From Acetobacter cerevisiae (GTDB lineage Bacteria; Pseudomonadota; Alphaproteobacteria; Acetobacterales; Acetobacteraceae), in contig NZ_LHZA01000157.1 of NCBI RefSeq assembly GCF_001580535.1, positions 124,001 through 188,000 of the forward strand: 64,000 nucleotides of DNA, given 5' to 3'. The position numbers and the translations under genes were made by a program. The number at the start of each line of letters is the position of its first letter. The first letter of the stretch is position 1. The notes below the pieces were generated by a model. It was not told the origin of the DNA, ran no database searches, and saw only the letters and a list, made by a program, of their open reading frames with translations. Shown in pieces: positions 29,871 to 39,908 of this stretch.

Positions 29871-31315
29871 CCGACCGTTCTGCCCAGGCCCGACAGGCTC
29901 GCATTCAGCAAAGTTTTGATGCTGCGGAGGGGTATGATGCCGCCGCTGTGCTGCAACGTGTGGCGGCGCGGCGTCTGTTTGATGGTCTCCGGGCTCGGCT
30001 GGCTGGCCGAACGCCCCGGCGTATTCTGGAAGTTGGGTGCGGTACGGGCTTTCTCACGCACATGCTGCATGAGGCCTGGCCTGAGGCGGAACTGGTCGCA
30101 ACAGATGTTGCCCCCCGTATGCTGGAACGCGCCCGCAAGCGAGTCGGGGAAGGCGTGCAGTTTTGTGTGATGGATGCGGCCCGACCCGATGTGGCGGGGG
30201 CGTTTGACCTGATTTGCGGCAATCTGGTTTTCCAGTGGCTGGCCGAGCCCGCAGTAGCCTTGCAAACGCTGGCGGACCAGCTGGCCCCCGGTGGTGTGAT
30301 TGCGGTCTCCACCTTGCTGGATGGCACCTTTGAAGAATGGCGACAGGCCTGCAGCGCAGAAGGGCTTGTGGCCGCAACGCCGGATTATCCGGCCGCCCGG
30401 ACTGTGCAGGGCTGGCTGCCCGGCCTGTGCGCCGGGAAATGGACAACAGAACGGTGCGTTCAGCCGTTTGGGAATGGACTGGCCTTTGTAAAGCATCTGA
30501 AGGACACGGGGGCTGCCGTGCCGCGTGAAGACGGGAAGGCTTTCTCTCCCGCCGAACTGCGTCGTACTCTGGCGCGTTTTGATCAGGCCGGAGCTATGGT
30601 GACATGGCATCTGGCTTATGGCTGTTTTCAAAAGCCTCAACGCGCCGGAGTGTTTATCACCGGAACAGATACCGGCGTGGGCAAGACGCTGACATCTGCC
30701 TGCCTCGTCCATGCGTGGAAAGCAGCCTACTGGAAGCCGTTGCAAAGTGGGCTTGCGGATGAAGAAGGCGATACCAGCACGGTTATAAAGCTGAGCGGTT
30801 GCCTGCCGGAGGACTGCTTTCCGTCAGCCGGGGCGTATCAGGCCTCTCTGTCTCCTCTGGCGGCTGCCAGGGCCGAAGGTGCGGAGATTGACCCCGCACG
30901 TCTGGTTCTGCCTTTGGAGGATCCGCAGCGCCCGCTCGTGGTGGAAGGGGCAGGAGGCCTGATGGTGCCTGCGACCGATACGCTGATGATGGTTGATCTG
31001 GCTGAACGCTGGGGTTTGCCGGTGGTGCTTGTCGCCCGAAGCGGACTGGGGACGCTGAACCATACGCTGCTTAGTCTGGAAGCGTTGCGTGCCCGTGGTC
31101 TGGCTATTGCCGGGGTGGTGCTGAGCGGCCCGCTCAACCCGGAGAACAGCAAGACCATTCAGGAAAAAGGGCAGGTGCGCATTCTGGCAGAACTGCCACA
31201 GCAGAAGACCGTGACTGCGGAGATCGTTACAGCATTGAGCTGCCTGATCCCCTCATGGGACGATGTGTCTGAAGCAATGCAAGGAGTGCAGGCAGGCGTC
31301 TCAGAAAAGGTCTGA
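29867..31315 (+). CDS. bioCD: Fused BioC-BioD: malonyl-ACP O-methyltransferase / dethiobiotin synthetase
   Basis: One 482-residue frame holds two biotin enzymes. Residues about 1-252 are a BioC-type SAM methyltransferase, with motif I EVGCGTG at 55-61 and LICGNLVFQWL. It methylates malonyl-ACP to start pimelate synthesis. Residues about 258-482 are BioD, with the P-loop GTDTGVGKT at 266-274, KPLQSGL, VVEGAGGLMVP and VARSGLGTLNH. BioD closes DAPA to dethiobiotin using ATP and CO2. The junction is continuous with a short linker (YGCFQKPQRAG) and no stop or frameshift. The ATG overlaps the bioH stop (ATGA). bioB is not in the window. Confidence 0.93.
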   Translation: MTDRSAQARQARIQQSFDAAEGYDAAAVLQRVAARRLFDGLRARLAGRTPRRILEVGCGTGFLTHMLHEAWPEAELVATDVAPRMLERARKRVGEGVQFCVMDAARPDVAGAFDLICGNLVFQWLAEPAVALQTLADQLAPGGVIAVSTLLDGTFEEWRQACSAEGLVAATPDYPAARTVQGWLPGLCAGKWTTERCVQPFGNGLAFVKHLKDTGAAVPREDGKAFSPAELRRTLARFDQAGAMVTWHLAYGCFQKPQRAGVFITGTDTGVGKTLTSACLVHAWKAAYWKPLQSGLADEEGDTSTVIKLSGCLPEDCFPSAGAYQASLSPLAAARAEGAEIDPARLVLPLEDPQRPLVVEGAGGLMVPATDTLMMVDLAERWGLPVVLVARSGLGTLNHTLLSLEALRARGLAIAGVVLSGPLNPENSKTIQEKGQVRILAELPQQKTVTAEIVTALSCLIPSWDDVSEAMQGVQAGVSEKV

Positions 31316-31322
31316 CGTTTCA

Positions 31323-31374
31323 CCCGGCCTGAGGGATGGAGCTTCTGCGCCTGAATGGAGAAGCCTCAACCGGG
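31323..31374. terminator. Nested hairpin between convergent bioCD and lexA
   Basis: CCCGG..TGAGG (31323-31334) pairs with CCTCA.CCGGG (31364-31374), and inside it GCTTCT (31341-31346) pairs with AGAAGC (31359-31364); the two share one base. A further stem, GCGTGA/TCACGC, follows at 31380-31401. These lie between two converging genes and probably end both transcripts, although no T-tract is present. Confidence 0.45.
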
Positions 31375-31419
31375 CGGACGCGTGACCTTTCAAAATCACG
31401 CTCCGTCTTTCCTCTGGCG

Positions 31420-32085
31420 TCAATGGTAGCGGCGGATCAGTCCGGCCAGTCGACCCTGAATATGCAGGCGTTCAGCCGGCACAATGCGCGTTTCATAGCG
31501 CGGGTTGGCGGGTTCCAGCGCAATGGTGTTGCCCTTGCGGCGCAGGCGTTTGAGCGTGACTTCGCTATTATCAATGAGTGCGACAACAATCTGTCCGTTC
31601 TCGGCATCTTCTGTGCGACGGATGATGACGTGATCGCCGTCCAGAATCCCGGCCTCAATCATGGAATCCCCGGTGACTTCCAGCGCGTAATAGTCGCCTG
31701 AGCTCACCATATCTTTCGGGATGTCCAGAAAGGTATCCGTTTCGGCCATGGCTTCAATCGGCAGACCAGCGGCAATGCGCCCATAAAGCGGGATTTTCAG
31801 CGCGGCGGGCTGCTGGCGGGAGAAATCACCACGCACGACATTCGTGGGCAGCGTTTCGGAGGTAGGCGCCATTTCCGGGAGATGGATGACTTCCAGTGCG
31901 CGGGCCCGATGGTGATGGCGGCGCAGAAATCCGCGTTCTTCCAGGCCGGAAATCAGGCGATGAATGCCGGATTTGGAGCGCAGGCCCATGGCCTCTTTCA
32001 TCTCGTCGAAAGAAGGAGAGAAGCCCGTCTGCTTGAGGTGAGAATCAATAAAAAGCAGCAGTTTGTGCTGTTTGCGCGTCAGCAT
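31420..32085 (-). CDS. lexA: LexA repressor, SOS regulator
   Basis: A 221-residue SOS repressor and self-cleaving serine protease. The N-terminal winged helix-turn-helix (about 1-65) begins [14 protein letters not shown]. The Ala106-Gly107 cleavage site is in YGRIAAGLP, the catalytic Ser141 in [11 protein letters not shown] and Lys179 in EVTLKRL. DNA damage activates RecA, which triggers cleavage and releases SOS genes. The ATG at 32083-32085 matches the usual LexA N-terminus; the open frame continues upstream to 32187 but lacks family similarity there. A GTTC-N7-GTTC box 46 bases upstream indicates autoregulation. Confidence 0.96.
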   Translation of the reverse strand: MLTRKQHKLLLFIDSHLKQTGFSPSFDEMKEAMGLRSKSGIHRLISGLEERGFLRRHHHRARALEVIHLPEMAPTSETLPTNVVRGDFSRQQPAALKIPLYGRIAAGLPIEAMAETDTFLDIPKDMVSSGDYYALEVTGDSMIEAGILDGDHVIIRRTEDAENGQIVVALIDNSEVTLKRLRRKGNTIALEPANPRYETRIVPAERLHIQGRLAGLIRRYH

Positions 32086-32131
32086 TGCGGCACCCCGGAG
32101 CAGATGAGTGTTTTTGTATTTATAGTGCTTT

Positions 32132-32146
32132 GTTCTATATAAGTTC
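32132..32146. promoter_or_regulatory. LexA operator (SOS box) of lexA
   Basis: GTTC-TATATAA-GTTC is an exact match to the direct-repeat LexA box known for Alphaproteobacteria. On the minus strand it overlaps a probable -10 (TATAGA) that lies 15 bases after TTGACT (32155-32160), so LexA would block its own promoter. Confidence 0.88.
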
Positions 32147-32342
32147 TCTTTTTTAGTCAAGGGGTTATTCACCCCAGCCAAAAGCACTTCTGTATTTTTT
32201 GTGGTGTCTGTAAAGGTTCCTGCAGAAGGCCCGTTGGGGCCTGTGCTTTCAGTCTGGCTATTTAAGCGGGGCCGGTGATCATCGGTCCGAAATCTCTGAT
32301 GCCGCCTTTGTATGCGGTTCTATAACATATTGAAAAGGTTCG

Positions 32343-33652
32343 GTGTTTAGGAAAATTATCACGGTTCCGGCAGCGTTTTGTGCCTGTTTCAGCCTGAGTG
32401 TGTCTCAGGCTGCGGCGCAGGCGACTGCTCCCGATGCGAATGCGTTCAGCTTTGCAGACCGCCTGACGCGGGACTGGGGCGGTGTGCGTCGCACTTTGGC
32501 GGAACATGGCGTGGATTTTCAGCTAACGGACCAGAATGAACTGTGGGCTGTTCCCGTGTCGGCGGCAGCCAGCCGTCCAATAACTACATTGGCGTGACCA
32601 CCGGCCAGCTTTCTGTGGATCTTGGGCGCCTGACGCATCTGCCGCTCGGCACCATTGGCATCAGCGGGGTGGATATTCGTGGTCATCCCTTCAGCAACCA
32701 GCCGCTTTATGTATTCAATCAGGTTTCCGGGATTGAGGCGGACATTAATCTGCGTCTCTATGAGGTCTGGTATGGCCAGACTTTTGACCATGACCGGCTG
32801 GATATGCGGATTGGGAAGCTTGATCTCAGTCATGACTTCATGGGGAGTGACGGCGCGATGCAGTTCATGAACGCCTCATTCTCCTGGCCCATGGTGCCGG
32901 ATAACAACCTGTACGATCAGGGGCCGGCGTCACCGCTGGGCACGCCTGCCGTGCGGGTCAAATACAAGCTTTCCAAAAGCTGGACGGTTCTGGCCGCAGT
33001 TGCGGATGATAACCCGATTGGCGCTGGTTTTCTGAACGATGCCGACCCGTGGAACCAGAATCAGGACCCCAGCGGCACCCGATTCCATTTTGGCACCGGG
33101 GCGCTGATGTTTCTGGAAGCGCAGTATCACACGCAGCTCTGGGGGAAGGACGGAACCTATAAGCTGGGCGGTTACGGAGATACCGGCCGCTTTCCGGATC
33201 AGGCTGACCCAACTGTTCGCCATAAAGGCAACTGGACATTTTACGCCGTGGCCGATCAGGTTCTGGCTAATCTTGCAGGCAAGCAGACGATTGCGGGCTT
33301 TGTGCGCGCCACCTGGGCACCGCCCGCCAACCGCAACCAGATTGTGAATGCGGTGGATGCGGGGCTTTTGCTGAACGCGCCATTCCAGCGCGAAAACGAT
33401 GTTCTGGGGCTTGGTTTCGGCTATGGCGAGGCCAGCCCGGTTTTGCGGCGGTCAGAACGGCGTGCGGGCACGCTGGCGCAGCACGCCGAATGTCATCTGG
33501 AACTGACTTATCAGTTTCAGGCGACACCCTGGCTCCTCATCCAGCCTGATCTTCAGGGGATGCTCTCACCCAGCGGCGGCGTGCTGGATACCGCAGGCCG
33601 CAGGGTGAAAGACGAAGCCATTTTTGGCCTGCATTCCAGCATGTCGTTCTGA
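32343..33652 (+). pseudogene. OprB-type carbohydrate porin, broken by a one-base frameshift
   Basis: The first frame (GTG 32343, AAAAGG upstream) encodes a signal peptide (KIITVPAAFCACFSLSVSQAAAQA) and the OprB N-terminus (FADRLTRDWGGVRRTLAEHGVDFQL..NELWAVPVS), then hits a stop at 32595-32597. The family sequence continues without loss in the next frame (GGSQPSNNYIGVTTGQLSVDL...) to the terminal phenylalanine at 33649. One base is missing around 32559-32561 (expected S-G-G-S). Restored, the protein would be about 436 residues, normal for OprB outer-membrane sugar porins. It could be a real null mutation or a sequencing error. An internal GTG at 32543 would yield no signal peptide. Confidence 0.85.
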
Positions 33653-33657
33653 AGCTC

Positions 33658-34857
33658 TCAGGGCAGGCGAAGAATACGGCAGGGCGCGCCGGCTTTCTCG
33701 GCTGGTGCGAAGGGCGCGCGAATCAGGAGCGCCTGACTTTGGGCGAAAATATTCAGCTGAGCCGAATCCTGCGAACTAAATGGTGTTGCCAGTGGAAGTT
33801 GTCCATCAGCCTGCGGCGTGAGGCGGCACCGCACAAAATCCTGCCGCTGGTCATTCTCGCCAATATCCGCGCCCAGCACGGCGGCTTCCGTTTCCATCTT
33901 GTCCGGCACGGGCTGGCCGAGCAGCTTGCGCAGGGCAGGGGCCACAAACACCAGACTGCACACCAGCGCCGCGACCGGATTGCCCGGCAGGCCGATAACG
34001 GGGGTGTGGCCCAACTGGCCGAACATCAGCGGTCTGCCCGGGCGCATGGCGATTTTCCAGAAATCCAGCGCCAGACCGTGAGCCTCCAGCGTGCTGCGCA
34101 CCACGTCATACGTGCCTATGCTGGCCCCGCCGATGGTCACCAGCAGATCCAGCGTATGCGCCTGCCCGATGGCGGCAGAGAGAGACTCGGCATTATCCCG
34201 TGCAACAGGGAGCAGGATCGCGTCCGCCCCCAGAGATTTGAGCAGGGCGGTAATCATGAACGCGCCGGAATTAACGATGGAGTCTGGAGAAGCCGGGTCT
34301 CCGGGCAGCACAATTTCATCACCCGTGGCCAGAACGCCAATGCGCGGACGGCGCGAGACGGGGAGCCAGATATGCCCGCCAGCCGCTGCCAGCCCGATAT
34401 CGCGCGGCCCGATTTTTTTGCCTGCCGGAACCAGAATGTCGCCTTTGCGGAAATCCTGTCCCTCTTTGCGGATGAACTGGCCCACGCGCCCGGCGCTGAG
34501 CAGCGTTGCATGGTCGCCCTCACGCCGCACATTTTCCTGAATCATGACCATATCGGCGCCTGCGGGGATCTGGCTGCCGGTAAACAGCCGCAGGCAGGTG
34601 CCTTTCTCCACGGTCAGACTGGATGGGTGTCCTGCGGGGGCTTCGCCCACAATGCGCAGTGTGGCGCCATCCTGCGCGTCCTCAGCCTTGAGAGCATAGC
34701 CATCCATTGAGGAGATGGAGACAGGCGGATTGGAGAGGCGCGCTGTGAGCGGGGATGCCAGCACCCGGCCACATCCATCGGCCAGAGAGACGGTTTCCGA
34801 GCCCCCGGCTGAGAATTTTTCAAGGATTCGGGCGCGCGCAACAGCCACATCCAGCAT
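33658..34857 (-). CDS. moeA: Molybdopterin molybdenumtransferase MoeA
   Basis: A 399-residue enzyme that inserts molybdate into adenylylated molybdopterin. The N-terminal MoeA domains carry PVSISSMDGYALKA and GEAPAGHPS. The MoCF-binding domain follows (about 175-320) with RPRIGVLATGDEIV, TIGGASIGTYDVV and MRPGRPLMFGQLGHTPVIGLPGNPVA. Domain IV ends the protein. The ATG at 34855-34857 has AGGAG 9 bases upstream. It ends 5 bases past the convergent porin stop. Confidence 0.95.
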   Translation of the reverse strand: MLDVAVARARILEKFSAGGSETVSLADGCGRVLASPLTARLSNPPVSISSMDGYALKAEDAQDGATLRIVGEAPAGHPSSLTVEKGTCLRLFTGSQIPAGADMVMIQENVRREGDHATLLSAGRVGQFIRKEGQDFRKGDILVPAGKKIGPRDIGLAAAGGHIWLPVSRRPRIGVLATGDEIVLPGDPASPDSIVNSGAFMITALLKSLGADAILLPVARDNAESLSAAIGQAHTLDLLVTIGGASIGTYDVVRSTLEAHGLALDFWKIAMRPGRPLMFGQLGHTPVIGLPGNPVAALVCSLVFVAPALRKLLGQPVPDKMETEAAVLGADIGENDQRQDFVRCRLTPQADGQLPLATPFSSQDSAQLNIFAQSQALLIRAPFAPAEKAGAPCRILRLP

Positions 34858-35009
34858 GTTTTTTTACTCCTTTCGGCTATTCCCACGCCTGAATGATGCA
34901 AGAATGCTTGACGTTTGGCTCTTGTATGCGCATTTTGCCGGCACTTGAACACCACCCGACCACGTTTCTGGCGTGGTGCCGGGTTTAACGATGCTCTGCT
35001 GAGGAAGCT
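34858..35009. promoter_or_regulatory. Divergent moeA/rpmG promoter region
   Basis: Toward rpmG there is a good -35-like TTGACG at 34908-34913, but the matching -10 position (about 34931) reads CATTTT, which is poor. The rpmG ribosome site GAGG sits 5 bases before its ATG. Toward moeA only the ribosome site is clear. Confidence 0.35.
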
Positions 35010-35177
35010 ATGGCCAAGACCAATGTTATCAAAATCCGTCTCGTTTCCACGGCGGACACCGGTTACTTCTACGTCACCAAGAAGAACGCCCGTGCCCACA
35101 CCGGCAAGATGGAACTGAAGAAGTACGATCCCGTTGCACGCAAGCACGTCGTGTTCCGCGAAGCGAAAATCAAATAA
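35010..35177 (+). CDS. rpmG: 50S ribosomal protein L33
   Basis: A 55-residue basic protein, [20 protein letters not shown] at the start and VFREAKIK at the end, a full match to the L33 pattern. It lacks the CxxC pairs of zinc-binding L33 forms, so it is the zinc-independent type. GAGG lies 5 bases before the ATG. It is monocistronic, closed by a strong terminator 27 bases after the stop. Confidence 0.96.
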   Translation: MAKTNVIKIRLVSTADTGYFYVTKKNARAHTGKMELKKYDPVARKHVVFREAKIK

Positions 35178-35204
35178 TCTCGCCCTTCTGGGGGAAGAGA
35201 TTAT

Positions 35205-35238
35205 AAAAAAGCGGCTCCATCCGGGGCCGCTTTTTTTT
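35205..35238 (+). terminator. Rho-independent terminator of rpmG
   Basis: GCGGCTCC (35211-35218) pairs with GGGGCCGC (35223-35230) around ATCC, with one G-T pair. It is flanked by six A upstream and eight T downstream (35231-35238), a textbook intrinsic terminator. Confidence 0.92.
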
Positions 35239-35261
35239 ATGGCTGTTGTGCCGCGTGCATA

Positions 35262-35294
35262 AAGAAAAACCCCGCCAGACGGATCTGCGGGGTT
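35262..35294 (-). terminator. Rho-independent terminator of the ftsB-like gene
   Basis: On the minus strand AACCCCGC (35294-35287) pairs with GCGGGGTT (35275-35268), and a T-rich tail (TTTTCTTT) follows. It lies about 80 bases past the ftsB-like stop and back-to-back with the rpmG terminator. Confidence 0.85.
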
Positions 35295-35372
35295 CGAGCG
35301 TAACGGGTCATACTGCCGGGGCTATCGCGCGTTGCGGTTTGCCCGATAGCCGGTCGTTAGCGTTTACGGCGT

Positions 35373-35702
35373 TTAGTAAAGCGGATCATGCCGGTCATAC
35401 GGCACGACAATATCGTTCTTGTCAGCCAGATTGAGCATCGCGCGGGCGCGTTCATCCAGCGTGTCATTATCCAGAGACTGTTCCCGCAGGCCGTTCACGC
35501 GCCGCCGCCAGGCTGTCTGCTCTGCAGAAGCATCCTGCTGCGCCTGTTTGGCCTGATCAAGCAGAACAAGCTGGGTCTGATAGGCCTTCATGCCGTGGTC
35601 ACCCTGCGTGGCGTTCCAGCCAAAATAGACCGCAATGCCCAGAAAAACGGTGGGCGGAACAATGGCGCGCACTGCACGTCTGATAAAGCGGCCGATTTGC
35701 AC
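35373..35702 (-). CDS. ftsB: FtsB/DivIC-family septum formation initiator
   Basis: A 109-residue bitopic membrane protein: a short basic N-terminus, one transmembrane helix (about 15-31, IVPPTVFLGIAVYFGWN), a coiled coil (about 40-75) and a C-terminal LDERARAMLNLADKNDIVVPY block typical of alphaproteobacterial FtsB. It should act with FtsL and FtsQ at the division septum. It lies downstream of eno on the same strand, as ftsB does in many proteobacteria, although a terminator separates them here. Confidence 0.82.
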   Translation of the reverse strand: MQIGRFIRRAVRAIVPPTVFLGIAVYFGWNATQGDHGMKAYQTQLVLLDQAKQAQQDASAEQTAWRRRVNGLREQSLDNDTLDERARAMLNLADKNDIVVPYDRHDPLY

Positions 35703-35803
35703 GATTTTAACGTCCCTCTGTCCCGGAAAATGACATTTTGATCAGATCTTTATGTCTAAACCATGAATATCTGCACAGGAAGAGACCTCGGTGGGGAAGG
35801 GCA

Positions 35804-35834
35804 TAAAAAAAGCCGTGCTCCGAAAAACACGGCT
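35804..35834 (-). terminator. Rho-independent terminator of eno
   Basis: On the minus strand AGCCGTG (35834-35828) pairs with CACGGCT (35817-35811) around a T-rich loop, and seven T follow (35810-35804). It lies about 30 bases past the eno stop. Confidence 0.9.
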
Positions 35835-35862
35835 CTAATAGGCCAAGGGGCAGGCCTGTTGC

Positions 35863-37146
<1,284 letters not shown>

Positions 37147-37322
37147 TCATTCCCGTTTCAGGCTCAGGCGATTTGGGCTGGCCGAGATGCGTTGTTTTTC
37201 TTTTTGCTTCAACGAAACACGGCTGCGCGCGTTTCCTTGCAGTTGCTAGTGGCAGCCTGTTGGGCTTTTCTGTCAACCAGTTCAAGGCCTGAAAGCGTGC
37301 AGAGGAGGCACACCAAAAGCTC

Positions 37323-37799
37323 ATGAAGAGACTTCCATTTGTCGCTGTGGTGCTGGCAATCGCGGGGCTTCTGCCCCTGATTCTCTGTGCGTGTGGGATT
37401 GTGTTTTTTGCCTCCGGTGTGCCCACCCCCAATCTGATGATGGCGTTTGTGTCTTACTGCGCGGTGTCTCTCGCCTTTTTCGGGGCGGTGCACTGGGGGC
37501 TGGCGCTTGAGCCTGCACCCGCGATTGTGACCAGCGGGGCAGACCGGACGGATATCATCCGGCTTGTGCTGGGGGTGGTGCCCGCTTTTGTCGGCTGGGT
37601 AGCGGCCTATACGGCGTTTGCGTGGATGCCCGTGGCAGGTGTTGCGATTCTGGCCGTCGCGGTTCCGGTCCTCGCCTTGCTGGAGCGGCAGGGGTGGCGC
37701 ACGGGCGCTTTACCGAGCGGCTATATGGGCCTGCGGTGGATTGTGACCGCTGTTACAGAATGCTGCCTGCTGGTGGTGCTTATCGCGCGCCTCTTCTAG
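37323..37799 (+). CDS. DUF3429 integral membrane protein
   Basis: A 158-residue protein with about five transmembrane helices. The central YCAVSLAFFGAVHWGLAL and C-terminal LPSGYMGLRWIVTAVTECCLLVVLI match the DUF3429 pattern. The function is unknown. It precedes the thiazole operon on the same strand by 77 bases, but nothing in its sequence ties it to thiamine. GAGGAGG-like purines lie upstream of the ATG. Confidence 0.85.
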   Translation: MKRLPFVAVVLAIAGLLPLILCACGIVFFASGVPTPNLMMAFVSYCAVSLAFFGAVHWGLALEPAPAIVTSGADRTDIIRLVLGVVPAFVGWVAAYTAFAWMPVAGVAILAVAVPVLALLERQGWRTGALPSGYMGLRWIVTAVTECCLLVVLIARLF

Positions 37800-37876
37800 C
37801 GCTTCGGGCTACTCTGTTGTTATAACATGGAAATCCGGCGGGAGTGGCCGGGTGGACGTGGAAGGATTTGAAGACC

Positions 37877-38860
37877 ATGCACAGCACTCCGCGCATTCTG
37901 GTCAAAGGAGCCGGTGTTGCCGGTATGACAGCCTCTGTCACGCTGGCTGAGCGTGGTGGGCAGGTTACGCTTTATGATGCCGGAGGGCGTGTTGGTGCCG
38001 GGGCGTCATGGATGGCCGGTGGCATGCTGGCCCCGTGGTGTGAGGCGGAATCGGCTCCCGCAGAGGTGACGGCGCAGTCTGTTGATTCGGTGGAGTGGTG
38101 GGCAGCTCATGTGCCTGACGTGGTGCGGGCTGGCAGTCTGGTTCTGGCCCCACCGCGGGATGTGGGGGAGATCGCCCGGTTCGGGCGGCGTACTTCACAT
38201 TTTCACACACTCGGTACGGAAGACATTGCTCTGCTGGAGCCAGATCTGGCGGGCCGTTTCCATAAAGCCCTCTTTTTTGCCGATGAAGGGCATGTGGACC
38301 CTCGCAAGGCTCTGGTCGCTCTGCGGAAAAGTCTGGAAGCCAAAGGCGGCACAGTGCTGCTGGAAGGCATGCAGAAGCTGGACGAGGCTGAATTTGACTG
38401 GGTGGTGGACTGCACTGGTCTGAATGCCCGTACCAAACTCACGACGCTCCGTGGCGTACGGGGGGAGATGATCTTGCTCCGCTGCCCGGATGTTGCACTG
38501 CATCGCCCGGTGCGGATGCTGCACCCTCGTATTCCCATTTACATCGTGCCGCGGGCTGACCATGTCTTCATGGTCGGGGCCACCATGATTGAAAGCGAAA
38601 ACGCTGGCGGGATGACGGTGCGTTCCATGACCGAGTTGCTGAATGCCGTGTGGACGCTGCATCCAGGTTTTGCCGAAGCGGAAATTCTGGAAATGGGCAC
38701 CGGGCTCCGACCGTCCTACCCGGACAACATGCCCACCGTCGTGCAGGATGGGCAGCATATTTATGTGAATGGCATGTATCGCCACGGTTTCCTGCTTTCT
38801 CCCGCGCGGGCGCAGGAAGCGGCGAACATGATTTTTGGAGCGCCGGACAAGACCGCCTGA
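37877..38860 (+). CDS. thiO: FAD-dependent glycine oxidase ThiO
   Basis: A 327-residue D-amino-acid oxidase-type flavoprotein. It starts with the dinucleotide fold VKGAGVAGMTASVTLAERG and continues ASWMAGGMLAPWCEAES, a ThiO hallmark, ending in TGLRPSYPDN and VNGMYRHGFLLSPA. It oxidises glycine to the imine used by ThiG to build the thiamine thiazole. The ATG at 37877 has AAGGA 11 bases upstream; an in-frame start at 37844 is less likely. It is followed by thiS, thiG and thiE on the same strand. Confidence 0.92.
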   Translation: MHSTPRILVKGAGVAGMTASVTLAERGGQVTLYDAGGRVGAGASWMAGGMLAPWCEAESAPAEVTAQSVDSVEWWAAHVPDVVRAGSLVLAPPRDVGEIARFGRRTSHFHTLGTEDIALLEPDLAGRFHKALFFADEGHVDPRKALVALRKSLEAKGGTVLLEGMQKLDEAEFDWVVDCTGLNARTKLTTLRGVRGEMILLRCPDVALHRPVRMLHPRIPIYIVPRADHVFMVGATMIESENAGGMTVRSMTELLNAVWTLHPGFAEAEILEMGTGLRPSYPDNMPTVVQDGQHIYVNGMYRHGFLLSPARAQEAANMIFGAPDKTA

Positions 38861-38927
38861 ACGCGATTGCCCCGAAGGGAAATCGTGCTTAAGTCCGACA
38901 GCAGAGGTTTAAGGGGAGAACGCCCAC

Positions 38928-39125
38928 ATGCAGATCGTGGTCAATGACGAGGTTCATGAGGTGTCAGCCAGGACGCTGGCAGCCCTGATTGATGAGCTCG
39001 GCTACGGCGGTGCGCGGATTGCTACAGCCATGGATGGCAGCTTTGTGCCGGTGCCTTACCGTGCCCGGACCGTCTTGCGGGATGGTGCGCGGATTGAAAT
39101 TGTTGCTCCCATGCAGGGAGGCTGA
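38928..39125 (+). CDS. thiS: Sulfur carrier protein ThiS
   Basis: A 65-residue ubiquitin-like protein ending APMQGG. The terminal Gly-Gly is adenylated and converted to a thiocarboxylate that donates sulfur to the thiazole ring. GGGGAG lies about 8 bases before the ATG. thiG starts 6 bases after its stop. Confidence 0.94.
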   Translation: MQIVVNDEVHEVSARTLAALIDELGYGGARIATAMDGSFVPVPYRARTVLRDGARIEIVAPMQGG

Positions 39126-39131
39126 GACCTC

Positions 39132-39908
39132 ATGACAAAATCTTTTTACGGCACAGTTCTGTCTTCGCCGCTCATGCTGGGTACAGCCCAGTATCCATCC
39201 CCTGATATTCTGCGTGATGCGGTCAAGGCGGCTCAGCCGGGTGTTGTGACGGTTTCTCTGCGGCGTGAATCTGCCGGAGAACGGGCCGGGCAGGCGTTTT
39301 GGGATCTTATTCAGGAACTCGGTGTGCCCGTTCTGCCGAACACGGCCGGGTGCCACACCGTTAAGGAAGCCGTCACCACCGCGCATATGGCGCGCGAAGT
39401 GTTCGGCACGGACTGGGTCAAGCTGGAAGTGATCGGGGAACTGGATACGCTCCAGCCGGACGTGTTCGGGCTGGTCGAAGCCGCGCGCATTCTGACGGAC
39501 GATGGCTTCAAGGTTTTCCCATACACTACAGAAGATCTGGTGGTCGCCGAGCGCCTGCTGGCTGTGGGATGTGAAGTGCTGATGCCCTGGGGCGCGCCTA
39601 TTGGCTCTGGCAAAGGGTTGAACAATGTCTTCGGTCTGCGCGCCTTGCGGGCACATTTTCCGGATGTGCCGCTGGTGGTGGATGCGGGCATTGGTGTGCC
39701 CTCTCATGCCGCACAGGCGCTTGAGCTGGGGTATGATGCGGTGCTGATTAACACCGCGGTAGCCAAAGCCGGAGAGCCTGCTGTGATGGCTGAAGCGTTC
39801 CGGTTTGCCGTGCAGGCCGGCCTGCTGGCCCGTCAGGCTGACCCTATGGAAGAGCGCGATATGGCTGTTCCTTCAACCCCCGTCGTCGGAAAGGCCATGC
39901 TGGCATGA
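39132..39908 (+). CDS. thiG: Thiazole synthase ThiG
   Basis: A 258-residue TIM-barrel enzyme that joins DXP, dehydroglycine and ThiS-thiocarboxylate into thiazole phosphate. Motifs are [10 protein letters not shown], the Schiff-base lysine in [51 protein letters not shown] and the phosphate loop before AGEPAVMA. Its stop overlaps the thiE start (ATGA), which suggests coupled translation. Confidence 0.95.
   Translation: MTKSFYGTVLSSPLMLGTAQYPSPDILRDAVKAAQPGVVTVSLRRESAGERAGQAFWDLIQELGVPVLPNTAGCHTVKEAVTTAHMAREVFGTDWVKLEVIGELDTLQPDVFGLVEAARILTDDGFKVFPYTTEDLVVAERLLAVGCEVLMPWGAPIGSGKGLNNVFGLRALRAHFPDVPLVVDAGIGVPSHAAQALELGYDAVLINTAVAKAGEPAVMAEAFRFAVQAGLLARQADPMEERDMAVPSTPVVGKAMLA

Noticed and set aside
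32543-33652. Independent porin gene starting at GTG 32543
   Set aside because: It lacks a signal peptide, and the missing N-terminus is present just upstream in another frame, so a frameshifted single gene explains it better.
35280-35300. Second tRNA suggested by a GGTTCGAG motif
   Set aside because: No acceptor, D or anticodon arms surround it. It is part of the terminator of the ftsB-like gene.
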